The notes under the pieces: generated by a model
The model's input: only the letters and a program-made list of their open reading frames with translations
Database searches by the model: none
Told to the model about the DNA's origin: nothing
Program-made: the position numbers and the translations under genes
NCBI GenBank assembly: GCA_903899655.1
Contig: CAIUKF010000017.1
Coordinates: 1-50,585 of the forward strand
Reading direction: 5' to 3'
Source: an uncultured bacterium
Lineage (GTDB): Bacteria > Patescibacteriota > Saccharimonadia > Saccharimonadales > Saccharimonadaceae
DNA: 50,585 bases
Shown here: in pieces, positions 15,928-24,399 of the stretch
How positions within the stretch are numbered: the first letter of the stretch is position 1
Layout of the letters: the number at the start of each line of letters is the position of its first letter

Positions 15928-18588
15928 CTAAGGTGTGTAGACTATCTCAGTTGGTGAGTCGACAGCACCACTATCGCCGGTGTAATAATAATCATCTGTG
16001 ACTATAGCCGAAGCCGTAATCGTCTTGGCAGTTGTGTCGGTTGCGGCAACAGTGTACGTATATACATATGGGCCAGGCGCTGCAATTGTCTTAACCGTTG
16101 CGCCGCCAATCTTGATGTCAACACTTGTAATCGGGCGTGTGCCTTGTGTAACCGTTGCGGTTACAGTGTAAACGTTTGGATCTGACGTAGCTCCCCAATC
16201 GACTGAAACTAGTGGTTTTATGTCAGTGGCAAGGTGAATATCATCGTCTTTGTTGCCGTCATATCCATCTGGTGCGATATATACATCTTTTTTAGTGACA
16301 GGATCGATTGACTTGGTGACATCTAATTCAATTTTGGCTGCGGCAGGAGTTAAATCGGTTGCTTTCTTCTTTGACACTTTGTCGAAAGTCAATTTAGCGT
16401 TAGTCTGGCCTTGATCTTTGTTCCACCATGATGGATATAATTCGCCATTTACAGTTTGGATACCAGAAGGTTTTGTAAACCAATCACCAGATGTCCATAA
16501 ACCTTCACCAGCATAGACATCTTTATGGGCGTAACTCATAACAGTTGCAATGATTGCACCAGGTAATGATGATGTTCCGTTTTTCAAGATAGTTGCATCT
16601 GAGTTTCCAAACCAAACTCCCATCGTTAAAGCTGGGCTGTAACTTGCCATCCAGATATCTTTAGCATTGCCGGCTTTATCTGATGTACCAGTTTTGGTAG
16701 ATGTTTTAACGCCGGGTATTTCCATACCTTTTGCGTGGCGTCCGTCAAGTGGAGCACGTGCGACATCATCAGTTAAAATATCGCTAACAATATAAGCTGA
16801 TTGTTGGTCGATAACTTGAACACCAGCAACGTCAATCCATTTTTTCAAAACTTCGCCAGCATTATTTTTGACTTCCAAAATTGTTGATTGTGGCTTGTAT
16901 GAACCCTGTCTGCCAAGGGTTGCATAAGCGTTAACTAGGTCAATTTGTTTTAGACCACAGCCACCGATTGCAGCCGCCAAACCAACTTGGACTTCGTCAC
17001 CCTGAGTACAATAACTGGTTGCACCCATAGCATGTATGGTGTCAATTGTTTTTTGGACGCCTGATATGTACATGGCTTTGACGGCAGGAATATTGCGCGA
17101 TGTAGCCAGGCTTGATCGAATTGTAATATCACCATTAAACTTTTGATCAGCGTTTCGTAGCTTGGCTCCATAAATGGCGTCAATATCTTCGTCTTTTAGG
17201 ATGCTACCACTGCCATAATTTGCTAACCCAGTTGGTTTTTTCTGGAATAATTCAGCGTAATCGAGTGGTTTTATGGTTGAGCCAGGTTGAATATATGCTA
17301 CGGCGGCATTATCTTGGCCGAAACCAGAGTAATTGTAATCGCGACTGCCCATTAAGGCTACGATTTGACCAGTTTTAGTGTCTTCGACAGTTGCAGCGGC
17401 GTTGCTAAAACCAGCCCATGCTGGAATGTATGAACTAAACATGCTATTCATCGACTCTTCTAGTTTGGTTTGGATGCGTAAATCCAGTGTAGTTTTAACT
17501 GTCAGTCCGCCTTTACCGACAGTGGCAGTACCTAGTTCTTTTTCGAGTTCAGATTTAACCATTTGAACGAAATGTGGTGCTTTTATGTTTGTGTACTGAT
17601 TAGACTCAGGAATAATATGATCAATAATTGGATATTTTTTTGCTTCTTCAGCTTGAGCTTTGGTGATATAGCCCTGATCAGCCATATCGTCTAGAACTAT
17701 ATGTTGTCTATCGATTAACGCAGCATGACCAGCAATGTTATAAGGATTATAAGTTGATGGGTTTTGGGGAATAGCGGCCAGCAAGGCAGCCTCTGGTAAG
17801 GTTAAATCTTTGGCTGCCACACCGAAATACGTTTGAGCGCCAGATTCGGCACCATTACGTCGTCCACCATAAGGTGATTCGTTTAGATAAAGTGTTAAAA
17901 TCTGGTTTTTATCATACATTCGTTCGACTTCAATAGCCAAGATCGCTTCTTTGATTTTACGAGGGATGCCGTTGATGCCGCGTTGTTGAGCTTCATCAGC
18001 AAAAAATACTTGTTTAACTAGTTGTTGGGTTAAGGTTGATCCACCTTGGGTGCTGTTGCCAGTCAGGTTATTGACGAAGGCGCGGAATAATCCAGATGGG
18101 CTAATACCGCCCTCGGTGTAAAAATTACGATCTTCGATTGCAACGGTTGCATCTTTTAGGTATTTGCTTAGTTCGCTATCTTTAACAACTAATTTGTAAT
18201 CGCCGTCGCCTTTGTCTTCCCAGAGTAATTGGCCGTTACGATCGTAGTATTTTGTGACAGTTGTCTGGACACTTTTATCTAGTTCACCTGGTCGAATAGA
18301 ATCAAGATCTTTACTAAAATATGCAAAAAGTCCACCAACTAACAGGCCAAGTAGTAGGATTGTAACGCCAGTAATCTTCAAAAACATTATCAAACCGCGC
18401 TTACTAAACCAGTATCGAAGTACGCGTTTAGGGTGTAGACGATAGAAGAAGCGTTTTATTGGGTTTTTAGGTAAAGAAGCTAAATATTGAGCGTGTTTGC
18501 GTGCCGCAACATCTTTTTTAGCTTTGCGTGAATGTGATAGATTTGAGTACACGCTGAGTTTGCGTGATTTAAACGATTTTTTAGTCAC
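15928..18588 (-). CDS. Class A penicillin-binding protein (glycosyltransferase/transpeptidase)
   Basis: A bifunctional peptidoglycan synthase. The 886-residue protein has a basic cytoplasmic tail of about 65 residues, one membrane anchor (about 66-90), a GT51 domain with catalytic Glu in IEDRNFY (E152) and the GGSTLTQQL block, then a transpeptidase with SXXK at S437-K440 (GSTIKP), SRN at 497-499 and KTGT at 632-635. A C-terminal Ig-like domain (about 790-886, VTATVTQGTRPITSVDIK) ends the chain. The start codon is GTG (18586-18588 on the minus strand), preceded by GGGGA. The protein shows that this cell makes its own peptidoglycan polymerase. Confidence 0.94.
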   Translation of the reverse strand: MTKKSFKSRKLSVYSNLSHSRKAKKDVAARKHAQYLASLPKNPIKRFFYRLHPKRVLRYWFSKRGLIMFLKITGVTILLLGLLVGGLFAYFSKDLDSIRPGELDKSVQTTVTKYYDRNGQLLWEDKGDGDYKLVVKDSELSKYLKDATVAIEDRNFYTEGGISPSGLFRAFVNNLTGNSTQGGSTLTQQLVKQVFFADEAQQRGINGIPRKIKEAILAIEVERMYDKNQILTLYLNESPYGGRRNGAESGAQTYFGVAAKDLTLPEAALLAAIPQNPSTYNPYNIAGHAALIDRQHIVLDDMADQGYITKAQAEEAKKYPIIDHIIPESNQYTNIKAPHFVQMVKSELEKELGTATVGKGGLTVKTTLDLRIQTKLEESMNSMFSSYIPAWAGFSNAAATVEDTKTGQIVALMGSRDYNYSGFGQDNAAVAYIQPGSTIKPLDYAELFQKKPTGLANYGSGSILKDEDIDAIYGAKLRNADQKFNGDITIRSSLATSRNIPAVKAMYISGVQKTIDTIHAMGATSYCTQGDEVQVGLAAAIGGCGLKQIDLVNAYATLGRQGSYKPQSTILEVKNNAGEVLKKWIDVAGVQVIDQQSAYIVSDILTDDVARAPLDGRHAKGMEIPGVKTSTKTGTSDKAGNAKDIWMASYSPALTMGVWFGNSDATILKNGTSSLPGAIIATVMSYAHKDVYAGEGLWTSGDWFTKPSGIQTVNGELYPSWWNKDQGQTNAKLTFDKVSKKKATDLTPAAAKIELDVTKSIDPVTKKDVYIAPDGYDGNKDDDIHLATDIKPLVSVDWGATSDPNVYTVTATVTQGTRPITSVDIKIGGATVKTIAAPGPYVYTYTVAATDTTAKTITASAIVTDDYYYTGDSGAVDSPTEIVYTP

Positions 18589-18706
18589 GTAATTTATTCC
18601 CCATAAGCAATACTACTAACTATTATAGCACTATGTTTGGTACGTAAATAGGGAAATGTGACAAGCCAAAACCCCCTCGAGTCCTGTTAGGTCGGGATTG
18701 GGGGTT

Positions 18707-18780
18707 GGGAAATGGGAAATAGGAAATAAAAAGACAAAACAGGTTAATTTATAATGCAATTAACCCCATTTCCCATTTCC
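18707..18780. repeat. Long imperfect inverted repeat in the PBP-tyrS gap
   Basis: The 315-nt gap 18589-18903 holds no gene. It contains GGGAAATGGGAAATAGG (18707-18723) against CCCCATTTCCCATTTCC (18764-18780), with a nested hairpin GGTTAATT/AATTAACC (18742-18765). A related GGGAAATAGGAAATAGGG string occurs after the SpoU gene near 32906. An ACCC...GGGT hairpin with TTTTT follows at 18806-18824. No T-box was found. Confidence 0.6.
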
Positions 18781-18903
18781 TAGTAACCATACCCCAGAAT
18801 GCGTCACCCGCGGTGTGGGTTTTTACTTGGCATATTACATAGGTTGTTAATATTTGTTATACTAAAAATTGAATTACGTTAATTAACTTACTGGGGAAAA
18901 ATA

Positions 18904-20118
18904 ATGAAACTGTCTGAAGAACTAGCTTGGCGCGGCTTTATCAATCAAACAACTTACGCAGATATTACAGTTTTGGATGGTGATCCAATTTCGTTTTACT
19001 TTGGTGTTGACCCCAGTGCTGACAGTATGACAATCGGTAATTTAGCAGCGGCGATGATGGTGCGACATTTTATCGACCATGGCCACAAAGCTTATCTGTT
19101 AGTTGGTGGTGCAACTGGTATGATTGGTGATCCAGACGGCAAAGCTAGTGAACGTAATCTTAAAACGCTGGAAGAAATTTCCAAAAATAAGGCTGGTATT
19201 GCGGCGCAATATAAACAAGTCTTTGCCTGTAAAGATTTTACATTGGTTGATAACTACGATTGGTTTAAAGAAATTAATTTTTTGGATTTTTTGCGTAATG
19301 TCGGTAAATATGTGCCGATGAGTCAAATGTTGGGGCGAGATTTTGTGCAATCACGTTTGGGCAATGAAGGTGCAGGAATCAGTTATGCTGAGTTTAGTTA
19401 TTCGTTAATTCAAGGCTATGATTTTGTTCATTTATTTCGCGAACATGGCGTAACCTTGCAACTTTGTGGCGCTGATCAATGGGGTAATTCAGTTACTGGT
19501 GTCGATTTGATTAGGCGTTTAGAAGGCAAGAACGTTGATGTTTACTCGACTCCACTGATTATTAACAAATCGACAGGTGTTAAATTTGGTAAATCTGAAG
19601 GTGGAGCAATTTGGTTGGATGCCAACAAAACCAGTGTTTATAAATTTTACCAATTTTGGTTGAATGCTGATGATGATGGCGTGATCGATTATTTGAAAGT
19701 GTTTACGCTACTGAATAAGGACGAAATTGATCAACTTGACCAACAAAAGCAATCAAATCCTGGCTTACGTCAAGCTCAAAAAGCTTTGGCGCAAGCTGTC
19801 ACGACCTTAGTTCACGGTGCTGATCGAACGGTGAGCGTTGAGCATGTAACTGATGTGCTTTTTGGTGGAGCCGACTTTTCGACGCTATCTAGCGATGAAC
19901 TAGACTCATTATCGGCCGAAATACCTACAGCAGGGCCGAATAAAACTGTGGTTGAATATCTAATCGAATTAGAAATCGCCACTAGTAACGGCGACGCTAG
20001 ACGTTTATTAACTGGTAACGCCATTACTGTTAATGGCCAAAAAGTTACAGAAGATCGACAAATCACTGAACCAAGTTTGCTTAAAAAAGGCAAAAACAGC
20101 TTTGTATTAATTCGTTAA
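18904..20118 (+). CDS. tyrS: Tyrosyl-tRNA synthetase with altered HIGH motif
   Basis: A class Ic aminoacyl-tRNA synthetase that attaches tyrosine to tRNA-Tyr. The 404 residues contain the Rossmann catalytic domain (FYFGVDPSADS, GGATGMIGDPDGK, LQGYDF-type block, QLCGADQWGNS), a KMSKS-like loop KFGKS near 228 and a C-terminal S4 RNA-binding domain (about 340-404, LIELEIATSNGDARRLL). The HIGH signature reads TIGN at 43-46, so both histidines are replaced, while the KMSKS-side residues look normal. The SD is weak (GGGGA at 18893-18897). The rest of the protein is well conserved, so it is probably functional. Confidence 0.95.
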   Translation: MKLSEELAWRGFINQTTYADITVLDGDPISFYFGVDPSADSMTIGNLAAAMMVRHFIDHGHKAYLLVGGATGMIGDPDGKASERNLKTLEEISKNKAGIAAQYKQVFACKDFTLVDNYDWFKEINFLDFLRNVGKYVPMSQMLGRDFVQSRLGNEGAGISYAEFSYSLIQGYDFVHLFREHGVTLQLCGADQWGNSVTGVDLIRRLEGKNVDVYSTPLIINKSTGVKFGKSEGGAIWLDANKTSVYKFYQFWLNADDDGVIDYLKVFTLLNKDEIDQLDQQKQSNPGLRQAQKALAQAVTTLVHGADRTVSVEHVTDVLFGGADFSTLSSDELDSLSAEIPTAGPNKTVVEYLIELEIATSNGDARRLLTGNAITVNGQKVTEDRQITEPSLLKKGKNSFVLIR

Positions 20119-20139
20119 TGGTTTGGTATAATTATTAGT

Positions 20140-20898
20140 ATGATTAAAAAATTAATTGCATTTGACTTAGACGACACATTAGCAATCACAAAATCTCCAA
20201 TATCAGACCGTATGGGCGAGATATTAGTAAAACTATTACAAAAATACGATGTTTGCGTAATTTCTGGTGGCGCATTTGAACAATTCAAGATTCAGGTTGT
20301 TGACAGACTAGAGGCGACATCACGCGAGCTAACCAGACTACATTTGATGCCAACTTGTGGTACCAAATACTATCGTTACGATGAATTATCTGAAAATTGG
20401 GTCAAGCAATACGAAAATTCATTGACACCTGAACAAAAAAAGCGTGCCATTAAAGCGCTCGAAGATGGCGCCAAAGAATTAGGTTTATGGGAAAATAAGC
20501 CATTTGGTGAAATTATTGAAGATCGTGGCTCGCAGGTAACTTATTCAGCCTTGGGGCAAAAAGCTCCAGCCGAATTAAAATACAAATGGGATCCAACTGG
20601 CGAAAAAAAGCTAAAAATCCGTGACCATATTGCACCGTTATTACTAGATTTGGAAGTTCGCGCCGGCGGTACAACGTCAATTGACGTCACGATGATTGGT
20701 GTCGATAAAGCCTATGGCATGCAAAAGTTACTTGAAGAGATGAATTTTAGCAAAGAGGACATCTTATTCCTTGGCGATAAGCTAATCGAAGGTGGCAATG
20801 ATTACCCAGTTAAAGCTATGGGGATTGATACGATTGCAATTGAACGTTGGGAAGATACAGCATTAGTACTGGAAGGTATTTTGGCTGTTACCGACTAG
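20140..20898 (+). CDS. HAD-superfamily phosphatase, eukaryotic-phosphomannomutase-like
   Basis: A 252-residue HAD hydrolase. It has the nucleophile motif AFDLDDTLA (about residues 8-16), motif II in VISGGAF (about 39-45), a C2-type cap, and the motif IV block FLGDKLIEGGNDYPV (about 210-224). The GDK-x-x-x-GGND block is the form seen in the eukaryotic PMM family of HAD-IIB proteins. It may therefore be a sugar-phosphate mutase or phosphatase feeding cell-surface sugar synthesis; the substrate is not certain. TATAAT at 20127-20132 lies 7 nt before the ATG, consistent with leaderless transcription. Confidence 0.82.
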   Translation: MIKKLIAFDLDDTLAITKSPISDRMGEILVKLLQKYDVCVISGGAFEQFKIQVVDRLEATSRELTRLHLMPTCGTKYYRYDELSENWVKQYENSLTPEQKKRAIKALEDGAKELGLWENKPFGEIIEDRGSQVTYSALGQKAPAELKYKWDPTGEKKLKIRDHIAPLLLDLEVRAGGTTSIDVTMIGVDKAYGMQKLLEEMNFSKEDILFLGDKLIEGGNDYPVKAMGIDTIAIERWEDTALVLEGILAVTD

Positions 20899-20916
20899 TC
20901 TTGATACACTATATAC

Positions 20917-22947
20917 ATGAACTTAGTTTCACCACTTGATAAAGTCAAGGGAATTGGCGCCAAAACTGGTGAGCAATTCGATTTGGCTGGGATTCATACG
21001 GTTGGTGATTTAATTGAGTTTTTACCGCGTAATTACGAAGATTTTTCGCATGTCACAACGATTGCTGGTATTAAACCCGGCAAAGCGACTATAAAAGCGC
21101 ACTGCGAAAAGATTGCGACTCGTCCGGTCCGACGTGGACTGCGAATTACAACCGCAACACTTACCGATGACACAGGAAAATTGCAAGCCGTTTGGTTTAA
21201 TCAGCCGTACCGCGAAACTCAATTAAAATCAGGTGAAGATTTTTACTTTTCAGGCGAGTTTGAATTTAATTACAATCGTTATCAACTGACAAATCCTAGT
21301 GCCGAGATGGTGAAAGACATGCCAGTTCAAACTGACCGAATTTTACCAGTCTACCGTTCAATTAAAGGTCTCAAAACTACACTTGTTCGCAAGATTTTGG
21401 CCGAACTGCGACCATTAATTACAATGCTACCTGAAACATTGCCGGCTGACATTATTAAATCCGAGAAATTAATGTCACGTAGTGACGCAGTACTTGCTAT
21501 GCATTTTCCTGAAACGATGGCCGAGGTTCAATCAGCCCGCGAAAGACTTGGTTTTGAAGAATTATTCCAATTATTGTTGGCCAGTCAATTAAATCGTCAA
21601 GAAAACGCCAAATTAACTGGATGGACGATTCCGTTTGAACAGCCAGTAGTGGCTGACTTTGTTAAACGATTACCGTTTGCTTTGACTGGTGCACAGCGCC
21701 GGGCAGCTTGGGAAATTATTCAGGACATGGAACGTAAAACACCAATGAATCGACTGTTGCAAGGTGATGTTGGATCGGGCAAAACTGTCGTTGCAGGCCT
21801 GGTTGCTTGCCAAGTGGCACATTTTGGCTTTCAGACAGCAATCATGGCTCCGACCGAGATATTGGCCTCACAGCACGCCGAGACTCTTAGTAAGCTGCTG
21901 CAACCACTAGGTATAACCGTTGGCTTGCTGACTGGTAGCGTCAAAGGTATGGCCAGAAAAACATTGTACGAACAGATTGCGAATGGTTCGGTTCAAGTTG
22001 TCGTTGGTACACACGCCTTGATTCAAGAAACTGTTAAATTTCACAAACTCGGTTTTGTAGTGATTGATGAGCAACATCGATTTGGCGTCAAACAACGTCA
22101 ATTATTGCTGGATAAGTCTGAATTTATGCCTCATATGTTGGCGATGACGGCAACTCCAATTCCGCGTAGTTTGGCGCTGACGGTTTATGGTGAACTTGAT
22201 ATTAGTATTTTGAATGAATTACCAACTGGTCGCAAGCCAATTGCTACGAAGATTTGGTCGCCCAACAGTCGGGCGCAATTATACGAAAAAGTTGATGCCG
22301 AAATTACTGCTGGACGTCAGGCTTACGTGATTTGTAGTTTAATCGAAGATAATCCCGAAAATGATATTAAAAGTGTGCAGGCGGAATATGTTAAATTACA
22401 GAATTCTATCTTTAAACATCGACGAATTGGATTATTGCACGGCAAACTCAAACCAGCTGACAAGGATGAGGTTATGCAAAAATTTAGTCGTGGTGAATTT
22501 GATATTTTGGTTAGTACGACAGTTGTTGAAGTTGGTGTTGACGTACCAAATGCGACGGTGATTGTCATCGAAAACGCTGATCGTTTTGGTCTGTCACAAC
22601 TACACCAATTACGCGGTCGAGTTGGACGTAGTGTTCACCAAAGTTATTGTTATCTGATTAACAGCATTAGTGCTAAACCGTCGCAACGATTGCGTGAAAT
22701 AGAAAAAAGTAATGATGGTTTTTATTTGGCTGAAGTCGACTTAAAATTACGTGGCCCAGGTGAAATTTATGGTCGGGCTCAACATGGTGCTTTAAATCTA
22801 CAGATCGCTACTTTGGCTGATACAAAACTGATTGCTAGGGCTCAAAAACGAGCCAAGGTATTCGCCGAAAGCGGCCAAAATATGTTACAATATAAACAAT
22901 TAGCGACGCAGGTACAGTATTACCAGCGCCTAACAACGTTAAATTAA
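20917..22947 (+). CDS. recG: ATP-dependent DNA helicase RecG
   Basis: A branch-migrating helicase that remodels stalled forks and recombination intermediates. The 676 residues start with an N-terminal helix-hairpin region (PLDKVKGIGAKTGEQF), an OB wedge domain (about 55-150), then helicase motifs: Walker A GDVGSGKTVVAG near 284, the TPTEILA-like block APTEILASQH, DEQH near 384, motif III MTATPIPR and motif VI QLRGRVGR. The TRG region near the end is present (LKLRGPGEIYGRAQHG). TACACT at 20905-20910 lies 6 nt before the ATG. Confidence 0.96.
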   Translation: MNLVSPLDKVKGIGAKTGEQFDLAGIHTVGDLIEFLPRNYEDFSHVTTIAGIKPGKATIKAHCEKIATRPVRRGLRITTATLTDDTGKLQAVWFNQPYRETQLKSGEDFYFSGEFEFNYNRYQLTNPSAEMVKDMPVQTDRILPVYRSIKGLKTTLVRKILAELRPLITMLPETLPADIIKSEKLMSRSDAVLAMHFPETMAEVQSARERLGFEELFQLLLASQLNRQENAKLTGWTIPFEQPVVADFVKRLPFALTGAQRRAAWEIIQDMERKTPMNRLLQGDVGSGKTVVAGLVACQVAHFGFQTAIMAPTEILASQHAETLSKLLQPLGITVGLLTGSVKGMARKTLYEQIANGSVQVVVGTHALIQETVKFHKLGFVVIDEQHRFGVKQRQLLLDKSEFMPHMLAMTATPIPRSLALTVYGELDISILNELPTGRKPIATKIWSPNSRAQLYEKVDAEITAGRQAYVICSLIEDNPENDIKSVQAEYVKLQNSIFKHRRIGLLHGKLKPADKDEVMQKFSRGEFDILVSTTVVEVGVDVPNATVIVIENADRFGLSQLHQLRGRVGRSVHQSYCYLINSISAKPSQRLREIEKSNDGFYLAEVDLKLRGPGEIYGRAQHGALNLQIATLADTKLIARAQKRAKVFAESGQNMLQYKQLATQVQYYQRLTTLN

Positions 22948-22985
22948 CAAACAATATTTCAAAAATCTGAAGGTAAACAAATCAT

Positions 22986-23798
22986 ATGTACGCAGGAACA
23001 ACACTACGCCACGGTTCGGGCAAAATAGTTGGTGTTCACCAAAAAATTGATCGTATTGCACGTCGCCACCTCAATAGGTTTGTCGATAAGTCGGTTGATT
23101 TTCCAAATATTAAACAAATTCTACACTTTGAAGGTAAAAATGGTCCTGATGGCCTGAAACGTAAAAGCTCATCTGTCGATGAGCCCTGGCATTTTATTGA
23201 CCCGGCATCACCAGACGATATTGGTCTGGTCTTGATGGTTAATGACCATATTACAAATTTGGCACAGGCTTTACGTGATAAAAACGAAGCTAGGGCTTCA
23301 TTTGAGGCCGCCTGGTTAGCTCATGCTGTGGTTGATGGTTTGACCCCACCACATCACTATCCTTTGGGCGACAAAATTCAAGAATTATGGGGTAAATCAC
23401 GTCACGAACGGCTATCGGTAATGGACAAAAATATTATTCGTGGAATTAATCGACGTGATACTTTGTCGAAAAACTGGCAATATTGGGGCAAGGGTGGTGT
23501 ATTTACGACTCATTTTATGTTTGAATGGGGCGTTGCAACCATTATCGCGCCTGATAAGTACGACAAGGCATTTCCGTCTGTGGCTGATATTAAACGAATG
23601 CGGATGTTAGGTTTTGAGACAACATTCATGCAATCGATTCAAAAGGTATACAAAATGAAATTATATGATGAGTATGGTAAATCTGGCTGGACCAGAAAGC
23701 TAGCAACAAAAACCAAGCAAACATTAATGCCTGAAATTATTAAAACCGTTATTTTGGCGTGGTATCAAGCGGTAATATTAGCAACGGAAGAAAAATAA
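22986..23798 (+). CDS. Putative zinc-dependent phospholipase C / P1-nuclease-like helical protein
   Basis: A 270-residue, mostly helical protein with no signal peptide. His- and Asp-rich clusters suggest a metal site: EPWHFIDP (about 76-83), NDHITNLAQAL (about 94-104) and AAWLAHAVVDGLTPPHHYPLG (about 107-127). The WLAHAVVDGLTPPHH block resembles the HxxxD-x-x-x-P-x-H core shared by phospholipase C and S1/P1 nucleases. The specific activity is unknown. It is followed directly by rsmD, whose GTG start comes 1 nt after this stop, so the two are translationally coupled. Confidence 0.6.
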   Translation: MYAGTTLRHGSGKIVGVHQKIDRIARRHLNRFVDKSVDFPNIKQILHFEGKNGPDGLKRKSSSVDEPWHFIDPASPDDIGLVLMVNDHITNLAQALRDKNEARASFEAAWLAHAVVDGLTPPHHYPLGDKIQELWGKSRHERLSVMDKNIIRGINRRDTLSKNWQYWGKGGVFTTHFMFEWGVATIIAPDKYDKAFPSVADIKRMRMLGFETTFMQSIQKVYKMKLYDEYGKSGWTRKLATKTKQTLMPEIIKTVILAWYQAVILATEEK

Positions 23799-23799
23799 A

Positions 23800-24339
23800 G
23801 TGAATTTACGTATTATATCTGGTAAATTTGGCGGCCGTACAATAGCCGCGCCCGATGGTGATTTGACTCATCCAATGGGTGACCGAGTCCGTGGGTCGCT
23901 ATTTAATATTATCAACAGCCGATTGGATAACGCCGAAGTTTTGGATGTATTTGCTGGAACTGGATCATTGGGCCTTGAATCAATTAGTCGCGGTGCCAAA
24001 TCGGCCATATTTATCGAACGCGACCGAGTCGCCAGTCGAATACTAGCTGAAAATATCGCAACATTAGGTGTTGGGCAATTAGTTCAATCAATTCAAATTG
24101 GCGCTGCTACCTGGATTGATAAAAATCAAGATAAAAAGTTTGATATTATCTTTGTCGACCCGCCATATAATGATATGCAATTTAATGTCGTAAAAAAACT
24201 AGGCGGATTATTGAAATCTGATGGATTATTAGTGTTATCATTTCCTGAAAAAACAACCGTACCAGACTTTGACGGCCTTACCTTAACCGACAGTCGTAAT
24301 TACGGAACGGCAAATTTAGGGTTTTATAACGCAATTTAA
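23800..24339 (+). CDS. rsmD: 16S rRNA (guanine-N2)-methyltransferase RsmD
   Basis: RsmD methylates G966 (E. coli numbering) of 16S rRNA during 30S assembly. The 179 residues begin LRIISGKFGGRTIAAP and contain HPMGDRVRGSLFNII (the usual RPTxxRVRExLFN block), motif I VLDVFAGTGSLGLE, IERD, and motif IV FVDPPYND near 120. The start is GTG at 23800-23802, 1 nt after the previous stop. coaD, which often follows rsmD, is absent; the restriction-modification pair comes next. Confidence 0.94.
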   Translation: MNLRIISGKFGGRTIAAPDGDLTHPMGDRVRGSLFNIINSRLDNAEVLDVFAGTGSLGLESISRGAKSAIFIERDRVASRILAENIATLGVGQLVQSIQIGAATWIDKNQDKKFDIIFVDPPYNDMQFNVVKKLGGLLKSDGLLVLSFPEKTTVPDFDGLTLTDSRNYGTANLGFYNAI

Positions 24340-24399
24340 TTTAATATTTTTTAGTAAATATATTGTCAGCATAAACGTAATAGGTTATGCTAGTAATAT

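Noticed and set aside
18781-18903. T-box riboswitch before tyrS
   Set aside because: CACCCGCGGTG superficially recalls a T-box core, but the consensus TGGNACCGCG, the specifier loop and the antiterminator are not present.
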